Source: Actinoplanes sp040639655
GTDB lineage: Bacteria; Actinomycetota; Actinomycetes; Mycobacteriales; Micromonosporaceae
NCBI RefSeq assembly: GCF_040639655.1
Contig: NZ_JBFAAI010000014.1
Span: forward strand, 170,926 to 234,925
Reading direction: 5' to 3'
Length of the DNA stretch: 64,000 nt
Positions 1 through 8,299 of the stretch are shown one piece after another. Both the position numbers and the translations under genes were made by a program. The notes under the pieces were generated by a model. It was given only the letters and a program-made list of their open reading frames with translations. It made no database searches and had not been told where the DNA came from. Position 1 is the stretch's first letter. Each line of letters begins with the position of its first letter.

Positions 1-452
1 GTACCGCCTATCTGCTCTGCGGTGATCCGCACCAGGCCGACGACTTCGTCCAGGAGACCCTGACGAAGCTCTATGCGCGCTGGCCACGGATCGGGCGGGT
101 GGAGAACGTGGACGCGTACGTCCACACCATGCTGGTCCGGGTCTTCCTCGACGACCGCCGGCGGGGCTGGTGGAAGGTGCGGCTGCTGAGCGGCGCACCC
201 GAGCCGCCACCGTCCGACCGGAACCCCGAGGACGGCCCCGTGGTCCGGGCCGCGCTGGCGCAGCTGCCGCCCCGCCAGCAGGCCGTTCTGGTGCTGCGTT
301 ACCTCTGCGACAAGCCGGTCCGTGAGGTGGCCGATCTGCTGCGCTGCTCGGAGGGGACCGTGAAGAGCCAGACCGCTCACGGGCTCACCCGGCTGCGCGG
401 CCTGCTCGGTGTTCCGGCTCTCGCTCCCGCTGTCTCCGGGGAGGAACGATGA
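1..452 (+). CDS. SigE-family RNA polymerase sigma factor, C-terminal part (5' end outside window)
   Basis: The frame is open from base 3 to the TGA at 450-452, so the start lies upstream of the window. Region 2 is visible at the left edge (DDFVQETLTKLYARWPRI). Region 4 follows, with PPRQQAVLVLRYLCDKPVRE leading into the helix-turn-helix EVADLLRCSEGTVKSQTAHG. This is the arrangement of the actinobacterial SigE/ECF-like group, which recognises promoters with core RNA polymerase. The stop overlaps the next start by 4 bases (ATGA), so the two are translationally coupled, as sigma factors usually are with their regulators. The target regulon cannot be told from the sequence. Confidence 0.9.
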   Translation, partial: TAYLLCGDPHQADDFVQETLTKLYARWPRIGRVENVDAYVHTMLVRVFLDDRRRGWWKVRLLSGAPEPPPSDRNPEDGPVVRAALAQLPPRQQAVLVLRYLCDKPVREVADLLRCSEGTVKSQTAHGLTRLRGLLGVPALAPAVSGEER

Positions 453-1678
453 GAGGTGAGGACGAGATGACCGACGAACGCGCCGTCCGGCTGCTGCGCC
501 CGCTGCGGGGGGAGCCGGAGGGACCGGCGCGGATCGACGTGCCCCGGGCGATGGCCGAGGGCCGCCGGCGCCGGGTGGTGCGGCGCTGGTCGGGAGGCGT
601 GGCACTGGTGGCGCTGACCTCGGTCACGGCCGGCGGCGGGACGCTTGCGGTGAGCGCGCTGCGGGACGGGACCCCGGTTCCGGTGCCGACCGTGGTCGTG
701 ACGGCGTCGGTGACACCGAGCGCGGCCCCCGCGGCACCGGCCGGGCCGACCGGCTGCCGGGTGACCCGGCTACCCACCGGCGGAGTGACGAAGGCGCTGG
801 TCACCGCCGGTGACCCGAGCGGGCGGTATCAGACCGGCCGGCTCTACGGCACGAGCGCCAACACGATCGTCTGGCGGGACGGGAAGATCCTCGCCCGGCC
901 GGTGGTGCCCGGAGGTGACGGCCGGTTCGCCGACGTCAACCGGTCCGGGGTCGCGGTCGGTTCCGGATTCGTCACGGACGACCGGCAGCAGGCGTTCATC
1001 TACCGCAACGGGCGGGTGACGGCGCTCGACGGCTCGCACACCTTCGCCAACGCGATCAACGATGCCGGTGTGATCGTCGGCGCCGTCGGCGAGAGCGGGG
1101 CCGAGGTACCGGCCCGCTGGAACTCCGCCGGAGCCAGGGTGAGCAGGCTGCCGCTGCCCGCCGGCATCACGGTCGGCACGGCGGGCGGGATCGCGGAGGA
1201 CGGCACCGTGGTCGGCACGGTCTCCCCGGACGAGACCGGACTGGGCAGCGGCTATCTGTGGCTGCCCGACGGCACCGGCAGGCCGATGCCGATGCCGATG
1301 GTCGACGGCCGGAAGGCGGACTTCTTCTGGCCGGAATCGATCATCGACGGCTGGGTGGCCGGGCGCGCCGTCATCGAGGAGAAGGACAGCCGGGCCTTCC
1401 GGTCGTTCCGCTACCGGATCGCCGACGGCACCTACGAGGAACTGTCCCGGACCGTCATCCCGGCCCTGATCGCGGAGAACGGCTGGGTGGCAGGCGGCTA
1501 CGACCAGCTGGTCGTCCTCGCCGGTGACGAGATGGTGAAGTTGCCGCGCTATCCGGAGGCGGACGACTACCAGGTGAGCAGCATCAGCGCGGACGGCCGG
1601 GTGATCAGCGGATCGAGCAGCTCACTCCTGCCCGGCGACCAGGTGGGCAACGACCCGCTCGTCTGGACCTGCAAATAG
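449..1678 (+). CDS. Membrane-anchored HAF-repeat protein coupled to the sigma factor
   Basis: 409 residues. The cytoplasmic N-terminus (about 1-46) is short and basic near the membrane; one transmembrane segment lies at about 48-71; a Thr/Pro/Ala linker follows, then an extracytoplasmic domain. That domain has recurring motifs of the HAF type: FADVNRSGVAVGSGF, ANAINDAGVIVGAVG, GGIAEDGTVVGTVS and VSSISADGRVISGSS, suggesting a beta-propeller-like fold. The ATG at 449 follows GGGAGGAACG closely; an in-frame ATG at 467 is the alternative. Position and topology resemble an anti-sigma factor, but no zinc-binding anti-sigma motif is seen. A regulatory role is inferred from coupling only. Confidence 0.75.
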   Translation: MRGEDEMTDERAVRLLRPLRGEPEGPARIDVPRAMAEGRRRRVVRRWSGGVALVALTSVTAGGGTLAVSALRDGTPVPVPTVVVTASVTPSAAPAAPAGPTGCRVTRLPTGGVTKALVTAGDPSGRYQTGRLYGTSANTIVWRDGKILARPVVPGGDGRFADVNRSGVAVGSGFVTDDRQQAFIYRNGRVTALDGSHTFANAINDAGVIVGAVGESGAEVPARWNSAGARVSRLPLPAGITVGTAGGIAEDGTVVGTVSPDETGLGSGYLWLPDGTGRPMPMPMVDGRKADFFWPESIIDGWVAGRAVIEEKDSRAFRSFRYRIADGTYEELSRTVIPALIAENGWVAGGYDQLVVLAGDEMVKLPRYPEADDYQVSSISADGRVISGSSSSLLPGDQVGNDPLVWTCK

Positions 1679-1680
1679 CG

Positions 1681-1706
1681 GGAAGGGGGCCCGCGGGCCC
1701 CCTTCC
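1681..1706. terminator. Bidirectional terminator hairpin
   Basis: A 26-base perfect palindrome (GGAAGGGGGCCCG and its complement) lies just after the stop of the upstream plus-strand gene and before the stop of the minus-strand glycosidase. It is the only structure between these convergent genes. Confidence 0.75.
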
Positions 1707-1723
1707 TCGATGCCGCGCCGCTC

Positions 1724-3184
1724 TCAGGAGACCGCGACGTCGTCGAACCAGACGGTGCCGGTGTTGTCACCCGACTTGAGGTGCAGCTGGACGCTGGTGG
1801 CCCCGGCCGGGGCGACCGCCTCGACGACGAGCTTGGTCCAGGTGGTGTTGCCGGCCGGCAGACGGTTCGAGGTGCTCTGGCTGATCCACTTGCCGTTCAC
1901 GTCGAACCAGCTCAGCGCGATCTCGGTGACACCGGTGGCGGCCGCGCCGCGGGCGTACGCCTCGGCACGCCAGCGGTAGCCGGCCTGGACGGGGGTGATC
2001 GGGGCGGTGACCAGCGAGGGCAGACCGGCGGTGGTACGGGTGGTGCCGGAGAACCGGACCGATCGGGTGCCGGTACGGACGACGTCGGTGCCGACCACCG
2101 GAACGCCTGCGGCGCTGTTGGACAGGCGCCACGGCGAGTCGTTCGCGTCCGCCTCGAAGCCCAGGTTCAGCAGCGAGTTCGGGACGGTGCCGGTGGTCCA
2201 CCAGGTACGCACGACGGTGGAGGCGAACTTGGGGGCACCGTCGGCACGGTAGAGGCCGAACTTGTACTGGGCCGGCATCTGCGAGACCTGCGAGTTGCTG
2301 GGGATGGCCCCGTCGGAGAAGTCGTTGAGCGTCCACGGCGACACCGAGCCGACACCGGCCTCGGAGGCGGCGCGGAAGACCCGGGCCAGGTAGGCGCCCT
2401 GCTCGCCCTCGCTGACGACGGCGCTGCTGACACCGGTCTCGCCGATCACGATCGGCGCCGGGGAGACGGCGGCCTGCGCCTTGCGGATCTCGGCGAGCGC
2501 CCGCTCCGAGGAGCCGTAGAAGTGGAAGTCGTAGTAGTCGAGCGGGGTCGCGGCCAGCTCGGACTTGATCCTCGCCATGCCGGCCGCGCCGGTGCCGCCG
2601 TCGACCGACAGGGTCAGCGGCATGTCCGGGGCGTACGCCCGGATCGCGGGGATGAGCTGCTTGACCCAGGTGACGGCGGCGGTGTCGGCGGGCTGGAACT
2701 CGTTCTTCAGCTCGACGGCGAGGATGCGGGGGTCGTCCACGTACGGCGCGAGCACCGCCTTGGCCCAGGTGACACTGTTGGTGACCTCGTTGTAGCCGGA
2801 CCACCAGTCGAACAGAGTGATCTTGACGCTGAGGCCGTGGGCGTCGGCGATGCTGACGAACTTGCGCAGCTTCTCGGTGTACTCCGGCTTCGGCGTGGGC
2901 CAGCCGAACGCCTGCGGGAAGACGATCACCCGTACGTTGTCGGCGCCCAGTTCCGCGATCCTCGCGAGGTCCGCGTCCACCTTGACCGCGTCGAAGTTCG
3001 TCCACATCGCCGACCAGCCGGCGTCCGACGGGTAGTAGTTCATCGACTTGGCGGTCTGCACCGCGGCCATCCGGTCGGCCATGGATGAAGTCTCGCCGGT
3101 GGCGAGAGCCGGGGCGGCGGTAGAGCCGAAGGTCATCAGAACGGAGGAGGCAAGGACGGCGGCACGCACACGGAAGCTGCTCAT
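1724..3184 (-). CDS. Secreted GH5-like glycoside hydrolase with C-terminal carbohydrate-binding module
   Basis: 486 residues from the ATG at 3184, chosen because a classical signal peptide starts there (MSSFRVRAAVLASSVLMTFG, cleaved near APALA). The catalytic domain is a TIM barrel. ELKNEF carries the likely acid/base Glu, DYYDFHFYG lies on a later strand, and IGETG carries the likely nucleophile Glu, as in clan A enzymes such as GH5 cellulases and mannanases. From about residue 340 a beta-sandwich begins (NLGFEADAND ... VWFDDVAVS), typical of CBM4/9-like modules. The enzyme is exported to attack a plant polysaccharide; the exact substrate cannot be read from the sequence. GH5 rather than a related clan A family is likely but not proven. 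Confidence 0.82.
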   Translation of the reverse strand: MSSFRVRAAVLASSVLMTFGSTAAPALATGETSSMADRMAAVQTAKSMNYYPSDAGWSAMWTNFDAVKVDADLARIAELGADNVRVIVFPQAFGWPTPKPEYTEKLRKFVSIADAHGLSVKITLFDWWSGYNEVTNSVTWAKAVLAPYVDDPRILAVELKNEFQPADTAAVTWVKQLIPAIRAYAPDMPLTLSVDGGTGAAGMARIKSELAATPLDYYDFHFYGSSERALAEIRKAQAAVSPAPIVIGETGVSSAVVSEGEQGAYLARVFRAASEAGVGSVSPWTLNDFSDGAIPSNSQVSQMPAQYKFGLYRADGAPKFASTVVRTWWTTGTVPNSLLNLGFEADANDSPWRLSNSAAGVPVVGTDVVRTGTRSVRFSGTTRTTAGLPSLVTAPITPVQAGYRWRAEAYARGAAATGVTEIALSWFDVNGKWISQSTSNRLPAGNTTWTKLVVEAVAPAGATSVQLHLKSGDNTGTVWFDDVAVS

Positions 3185-3422
3185 GGGGGGGATCAGTGCC
3201 TCTCGCAAGGTTGCTTTTCGGGGGTGACCTCTCATTCGGCGGCGGCGTCGGTTCCTGCAGAGTCCCGTTGATGGCAAAAGGGTTGCGAACCGGGTGTGGT
3301 CCCTTTCTAACGTTGCGGCCCGGTTGCTGCCCCGGCAGATCGCCGCAGTCCCCCTCCAGCGGTACCCGGCCCCACGTTGCCGGACGGTTACCGGGTTGCG
3401 GTGATCCACGACTCACGATTCG

Positions 3423-4259
3423 ATGGACGTCGACCTCCGCCTCGACAGAAAGTACGGACCGAACGACATGCGGCTGCTTGACGACAGACCGAAGCGGCTC
3501 GCGACACTCCCGTACCGGGCCGCGGGCCCCGGCGGCGCCACCCGGAACCTGCAACTCGCCGTCGAGACCCTCCGGGTCGACACGCTCCCGGCCGGCTGTG
3601 CGGCCCTGCTCGCCACCGGCGACCTGCAGGGCGTGGCGCCCGGGCCGGCCGGTGGCGGCCCGGTCCTGCTCGGCATCGCCCTGGCCGGCTATCTGCGGCT
3701 GTGGGCCGAGGGCGGCCTGGTGCCCCCGCCCGGCGAGATCGGGGTGCTGCTCACCGGCGACCTCTACTCGTCGCCGAACGCGGACCGGCGCGGCGCCTCC
3801 GGCGACGTGCACGACGTGTGGGCGGCCTTCGCGGCGGCCGGCTGCCCGGCGGTGCTCGGCATCGCCGGCAACCACGACGAGGTCTCCGCCGACCGGGTCG
3901 CCGGCCTGGGACCCGCCGTCCTGCTCGACGGATCCCGGCACCGTTACGGCGACCTCACGGTCGCCGGGGTCAGCGGCGTCATCGGAGACCCGGCAAAACC
4001 TTTCCGGCGTACGGAGGACGCGTTCCTCGCCACGGTCGGCGAGGTCACGTCGCCCCCGCCGGACGTCCTGCTGCTGCACGAGGGCCCGCGTGGCATCGGC
4101 CCCGACCAGCCCGGCCGGGTGGCCCTGCGCGAGCTGCTGGAGCGGCGGACCCCCTCGATCACCCTGTGCGGTCACGTCCACTGGACCCGCCCGGCCGCTC
4201 CGCTCGGCACCGGTCACATCGTCAACGTGGACGCCCGGGCCGTGCTTTTCACCAGGTGA
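3423..4259 (+). CDS. Calcineurin-like metallophosphoesterase
   Basis: 278 residues. Metal-ligand motifs of the family are in order: LLTGDLYSS (GD motif), GIAGNHDE (GNHD motif, about residue 145), LLLHEGP and LCGHVHW (GHxH motif, about 250). The usual N-terminal DxH strand is not conspicuous; ATGDLQ near residue 65 may take part. It probably hydrolyses a phosphomono- or diester in the cytoplasm, since no signal peptide is seen. An internal ATG at 3468 is a possible start. Its 3' end overlaps the convergent EEP-family gene by 11 bases. Substrate unknown. Confidence 0.78.
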   Translation: MDVDLRLDRKYGPNDMRLLDDRPKRLATLPYRAAGPGGATRNLQLAVETLRVDTLPAGCAALLATGDLQGVAPGPAGGGPVLLGIALAGYLRLWAEGGLVPPPGEIGVLLTGDLYSSPNADRRGASGDVHDVWAAFAAAGCPAVLGIAGNHDEVSADRVAGLGPAVLLDGSRHRYGDLTVAGVSGVIGDPAKPFRRTEDAFLATVGEVTSPPPDVLLLHEGPRGIGPDQPGRVALRELLERRTPSITLCGHVHWTRPAAPLGTGHIVNVDARAVLFTR

Positions 4260-4992
4260 GCTCGGTCTCCACGCCATAATGGTCGGAGAGGTACGCGGCG
4301 CGGCCGTCGCCGAGGCGTACCTGCCCGGCGAAGACCAGCCGGGCCTCGGCCCGCATCGACGGCCGGACCAGGACGTGGTCGAGAGCCGGTGGTGACGGCC
4401 AGACCGGGGTCGGGCGGTAGGTCGGCCGGGTGTCGCCGGCCAGGACGTCACGCAGGCCGGCCGTCGCGAGGAACCCGGCGAGCACCGCCGAGTCGCGGGG
4501 CACGTTCAGGTCACCGGCGACCACGAGCGGCACGGTCGCGTCGAGCCCGGCCAGCCGGTCGGCAAGCCGCTCGAACTCGGCCCGCTGGACGCGGGTCCAG
4601 CGGTTGCCCGGGGACCAGTCGTCGTCCCGGTTCGCCGACAGATGCGTGTTCACCACGACGAGTTCCCCCGCACCGGTCGCCACCGTGACGACCTGGGCAC
4701 CCTTGCGCATGAGGTACTCGGGGCGGGCCGGGGACGTCAGCGGGTACCGGACGAACCGCCGCCGGGTGATCGGCCACCGGGACAACAGGACGAGGCCGCC
4801 TTTCAGGACGACCGGGCCGGCGTACGCGTGATGCCGCAGTCCGGGGGCGAGGCGGCGCAGCAGGCGGGCGTTGCGGCGGAACATCACCTCCTGGAGACAG
4901 ACCACGTCGTAGCCGTCCAGTTCCGGCGCGAGAGCCCGCAGCCGTAGCCACGCGTCCGGGCGGTACAGCGTGTTGAAGGTCAGCAGTCGCAC
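4249..4992 (-). CDS. Endonuclease/exonuclease/phosphatase (EEP) family protein
   Basis: 247 residues from a GTG at 4992. That start puts the first strand (VRLLTFNTLYRPD) at the N-terminus and lies one base after the TGA of the upstream peptidase gene, so the two are probably translationally coupled. EEP-fold motifs appear in order: LTFNTL, DVVCLQEVMF (catalytic Glu), VVNTHLSANR, VVAGDLNVPRDS (Asp/Asn), LDHVLVRP and LSDHYGVE (catalytic Asp-His). The family includes AP-endonuclease-like nucleases, sphingomyelinases and phosphoinositide phosphatases. No signal peptide is visible, so a cytoplasmic phosphodiesterase is the cautious call. Confidence 0.82.
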   Translation of the reverse strand: MRLLTFNTLYRPDAWLRLRALAPELDGYDVVCLQEVMFRRNARLLRRLAPGLRHHAYAGPVVLKGGLVLLSRWPITRRRFVRYPLTSPARPEYLMRKGAQVVTVATGAGELVVVNTHLSANRDDDWSPGNRWTRVQRAEFERLADRLAGLDATVPLVVAGDLNVPRDSAVLAGFLATAGLRDVLAGDTRPTYRPTPVWPSPPALDHVLVRPSMRAEARLVFAGQVRLGDGRAAYLSDHYGVETELTW

Positions 4993-4993
4993 G

Positions 4994-6985
4994 TCAGTCC
5001 GTGAGCCGGCGCCAGAGGAACTCGACGACCAGGGCCTCCATGGTGGCGGCCTGGCTGTTGTCGGCCGATCCGGCGTGGCCACCCTCCACATTCTCGTGGT
5101 ACGTGACGTCGTAGCCGTACTCGATCATCAGGGCGGCCATCTTGCGGGCATGCCCGGGATGGACCCGATCGTCGCGGGTGGAGGTGAGGAACAGGACCGG
5201 CGGGTACGGGCGGCCCGGCCGGACGTTCTGGTAGGGCGAGTACTCGCGCAGGAACTCCCAGTCGGCGGGATCGTCGGGGTCGCCGTACTCGGCGATCCAC
5301 GACCGGCCGGCCAGCAGTTTCGTGTAGCGGCGCATGTCGAGCAGCGGCACACCAGCGACGACCGCCCCGAACAGTTCCGGGTAGCGGGTCAGCATGACGC
5401 CCATCAGCAGGCCACCGTTGCTGCCGCCCCGGATCCCGAGCCGCTCCGGTTTGGTGATCCCGCGGGCGACCAGGTCGGCGGCGACGGCGGCGAAGTCCTC
5501 GTACGCCCGCGGCCGGTTCTCCCGCAGCGCGGCACGGTGCCAGGCCGGGCCGTACTCCCCGCCGCCCCGGATGTTGGCCAGCACGAAGTTGCCGCCCCGG
5601 GCCAGCCAGCCGCGCCCGGCGACACCGCTGTAGCCCGGGACCATCGGGACCTCGAAGCCACCGTAGCCGGTGAGGAGGGTGGGTCCGGCGTCCGCACCGC
5701 CGACCACGAAGTACGGCACCCGCGTGCCGTCCGCCGAGGTGGCGAAGAACTGCCGCACCGTCATACCGTCCGCGTCGAAGAACGCGGGCTGCCGCTTGAG
5801 CACCTCGGTGGCGCCACCGACCGTGCCGAGGCTGAGGGTCGCGGGACGCAGGAAACCCTCGGAGCAGATCAGATAGGCGTCGTCGTTGTCCGGGTCGGTG
5901 TCGACGACCCAGGTGCAGTCGAACTCGCCGGCGCCCGGCAGGGGCTCGCGCCGCCACTCCGGCGTGTCCGGGGTGAGGATCTCGATCCGGGTCCGAACAT
6001 CGCTCATCGTCACCAGCAGCAGGTGGTTGCGGGTCCACGCCCAGCTGGTGAGCGACGTGTGCGCGTCCGGCTGGAACAGGACGGTGAACTCACGCCGGTC
6101 GGACTCGGTGACCAGCAGCGCGCCGGCCGGGTGGGTCCGCCCACCGGTCGTCCACGGTGACCGGAGGAAGACCAGCAGCCAGTCGCGGTGGTACTCGACC
6201 GCCGCGTCGTCGGGCACGTCGACCCGCACCAGCGCGCCGGACGGCGTGCACAGAAGGTATTCGGTGTGGTGGAAGTCGCGCCGCCGGATCACCACGTCGC
6301 GCTCGTGGCCCTCGGTCGGGTCGTGCACCGCGTGGATCAGCACGTCGTCGGGGTCGCCCTCGAAGACCGTCATAGCCTCGCTGAGCGGGGTCCCGCGCCG
6401 CCACCGCTTGGCGACGCGGGGGTATCCCGACGACGTCGTCGAGCCCGGCCCGAAGTCGGTCGAGACCCAGATGTGGTCGGCGTCGATCCAGCTGACCCAG
6501 GTCTTCGCCTCGGGCAGCGTGAACCCGCCGTCGACGAAGGTCCTGCTGTCCAGATCGAACTCACGCACCACCACGGCGTCGGCCCCGCCGCGGGACAGGC
6601 TGACCAGGCAGCGGTGGTAACCGGGCCGCAGCACGGTCACGTCGCTCCATGTCCAGTTCTCGCCCTCGGCCTCGTTCAGCGCGCCGATGTCGAGCAGCAC
6701 GTCCCAGTCCGGCTCGTCCCGCCGGTACTCCGCGGCGGTGGTCCGTCGCCAGACGCCGCGCGGGTGCTCGGCGTCCTTCCAGAAGCCGTACCAGAAGCCG
6801 TCGCCGCGCCACGCCGGGTACGGAATGCGGTCCTTGCTGTCGTAGACCTCCCGCAGCGCGTCCCTGGTCCGCGCGAACCCCTCGCCGCCCAGTGCGGTCA
6901 GCGTCTCGGCATTGCGATCCGTGACCCACCGGGCGGCGGCGGGTTCGTCGAGGGCTTCCAGCCACAGGTACGCGTCGTCGATCAC
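4994..6985 (-). CDS. Prolyl oligopeptidase family serine peptidase (S9A)
   Basis: 663 residues, GTG start. The N-terminal half is a beta-propeller (DAYLWLEALDEPAA at the start is a typical S9A opening). The C-terminal alpha/beta-hydrolase domain holds the triad: Ser522 in GIRGGSNGG, Asp605 in TSTRDDRVHP and His637 in EGGHAGS. The propeller gates access so that only short peptides are cut, after proline. Length matches the family. No signal peptide is evident, so it is probably cytoplasmic. The EEP-family gene follows one base after its stop, which suggests co-expression without explaining why. Confidence 0.92.
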   Translation of the reverse strand: MIDDAYLWLEALDEPAAARWVTDRNAETLTALGGEGFARTRDALREVYDSKDRIPYPAWRGDGFWYGFWKDAEHPRGVWRRTTAAEYRRDEPDWDVLLDIGALNEAEGENWTWSDVTVLRPGYHRCLVSLSRGGADAVVVREFDLDSRTFVDGGFTLPEAKTWVSWIDADHIWVSTDFGPGSTTSSGYPRVAKRWRRGTPLSEAMTVFEGDPDDVLIHAVHDPTEGHERDVVIRRRDFHHTEYLLCTPSGALVRVDVPDDAAVEYHRDWLLVFLRSPWTTGGRTHPAGALLVTESDRREFTVLFQPDAHTSLTSWAWTRNHLLLVTMSDVRTRIEILTPDTPEWRREPLPGAGEFDCTWVVDTDPDNDDAYLICSEGFLRPATLSLGTVGGATEVLKRQPAFFDADGMTVRQFFATSADGTRVPYFVVGGADAGPTLLTGYGGFEVPMVPGYSGVAGRGWLARGGNFVLANIRGGGEYGPAWHRAALRENRPRAYEDFAAVAADLVARGITKPERLGIRGGSNGGLLMGVMLTRYPELFGAVVAGVPLLDMRRYTKLLAGRSWIAEYGDPDDPADWEFLREYSPYQNVRPGRPYPPVLFLTSTRDDRVHPGHARKMAALMIEYGYDVTYHENVEGGHAGSADNSQAATMEALVVEFLWRRLTD

Positions 6986-7000
6986 CGCTCGACGATGGCA

Positions 7001-8299
7001 TCAACCTCCGGCGTTGCCAAGACCGTCGGCCGGCTTGCCGTTGCGCTCGGCGGCCGGCAGCGCGACGGTTCGCGGCAGCAGCTGGGCGGCGAGCAGGGTG
7101 GCCAGCGCCGACGTGTCGGCCCCACCGTCGCCGTCGGTACGCACCACGACCGGCTGCGGTGCCTGCCCGGCGAGCTCAGCGCCCACCTCCAGCCGGCGCA
7201 GGGCCAGTTCGTACTGCAGGACCGCCCGGTTGTCCCGGTACGCCTGGGCGAGCCGCCGCTGGGCCTTGGCCTCGTTCTCGGCCGCGATCAGACCGCTGCG
7301 GCCCCGCGTCTCGATCTCGAACCGGACCCGCTGCGCGTTGGTCTCCTGCTCCTCGAGCAGCTGGGCGACCTGCTCGCGGGCCTTGTTGAGCGACGCCTTC
7401 ACCTCGACGATCCGGGCGTCGCGCACCTTCTTGGCCCGCTCGATGTCCATCTGCAGCTGGTCGATCCGGCGCTTGCGGGTCAGACCCCACTCCTGCTCGT
7501 AGGCGGCGCTCTCCTTGGCGACCCGCTCCCGGGTGGCCAGGTGCTGCTGGTACTGGGCGGGCAGCTGCACGTCGGGGATGTTGCAGCCGGTGATCCGCAC
7601 GCCGTACCGGTCCAGCTGGCGGTTCAGCAGGTCCTGCATGTCGGCGACGTCGGAGCCGCGCAGGTCGTACGCCCGCTCGGTCTGGACCTGCCGGGCCCGC
7701 TGCCGGATCGCGTCCTGGACCGCGCTGGAGAGCACCAGGTCGAAGTTGCCGGCGCCGATCGTCCGCACGAACAGCACGGCGTCGGTGATCCGCAGCTTCA
7801 TGAAGAACTCGATCGAGCGCAGCGGCACGTTCTCCCGGGTCGGGCAGGCCATCACCGGCGCCGAGTACGGGATCTCGGTGGCCACGTCGACGACGAACGC
7901 GACCCGCGACCACGGGTGCCACAGGTAGTGCCGTCCCGGGTCGAGGGTGCGGCTGACGGCGCCGTACCGGGTCAGCACGCCGTTGGTGCCCTGCTCGATC
8001 TCCACGATCGACGACCGCCACCACCACAGCGCGCCGGCCAGCAGGAACAGGATGCCGGAGGCGTACGCCAGGAAGGACAGTGCCCCGTCGTCGCCGTTGA
8101 TCGTGAACATCAGGCCGGACAGCAGCGCGAGCAGGCCGAGCCAGAGCGGGGCGAGCCAGCCCTGCCGGCGGCGATGCTTCGGGATGACGACCGGGATCAG
8201 GGTGCCCGCGTCGCCGCCGCGCAGCAGCCGGGCGACGTCGCTCCACGGGGCCACCGCCTCCGAGATGGACGAACTGCGGTTCTTCGACGTCACGCTCAT
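7001..8299 (-). CDS. SPFH/band-7 domain membrane protein (second of a pair)
   Basis: 432 residues. After a polar N-terminus two adjacent hydrophobic segments (about 48-66 and 73-92) anchor it. An SPFH domain follows (VLTRYGAVSRTLDPGRHYLW; NVPLRSIEFFMKLRITDAVL), then a long charged coiled-coil (RVAKESAAYEQEW ... NKAREQVAQLLEEQE) and a tail ending in GNAGG. SPFH proteins form oligomeric scaffolds in membrane microdomains. Its ATG overlaps the stop of the upstream paralogue by 4 bases (ATGA), implying coupled translation and a hetero-oligomeric complex. Confidence 0.85.
   Translation of the reverse strand: MSVTSKNRSSSISEAVAPWSDVARLLRGGDAGTLIPVVIPKHRRRQGWLAPLWLGLLALLSGLMFTINGDDGALSFLAYASGILFLLAGALWWWRSSIVEIEQGTNGVLTRYGAVSRTLDPGRHYLWHPWSRVAFVVDVATEIPYSAPVMACPTRENVPLRSIEFFMKLRITDAVLFVRTIGAGNFDLVLSSAVQDAIRQRARQVQTERAYDLRGSDVADMQDLLNRQLDRYGVRITGCNIPDVQLPAQYQQHLATRERVAKESAAYEQEWGLTRKRRIDQLQMDIERAKKVRDARIVEVKASLNKAREQVAQLLEEQETNAQRVRFEIETRGRSGLIAAENEAKAQRRLAQAYRDNRAVLQYELALRRLEVGAELAGQAPQPVVVRTDGDGGADTSALATLLAAQLLPRTVALPAAERNGKPADGLGNAGG

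Noticed and set aside
3185..3422. GGTTCGCAACC-like inverted repeat upstream of the GH5 gene as a LacI operator
   Set aside because: Arms are only four bases and the motif does not match the operator found before the GH43 genes.
1767..4451. 894-codon minus-strand frame across the GH5 and metallophosphoesterase genes
   Set aside because: It overlaps two well-supported genes in another frame or strand and has no recognisable motif.
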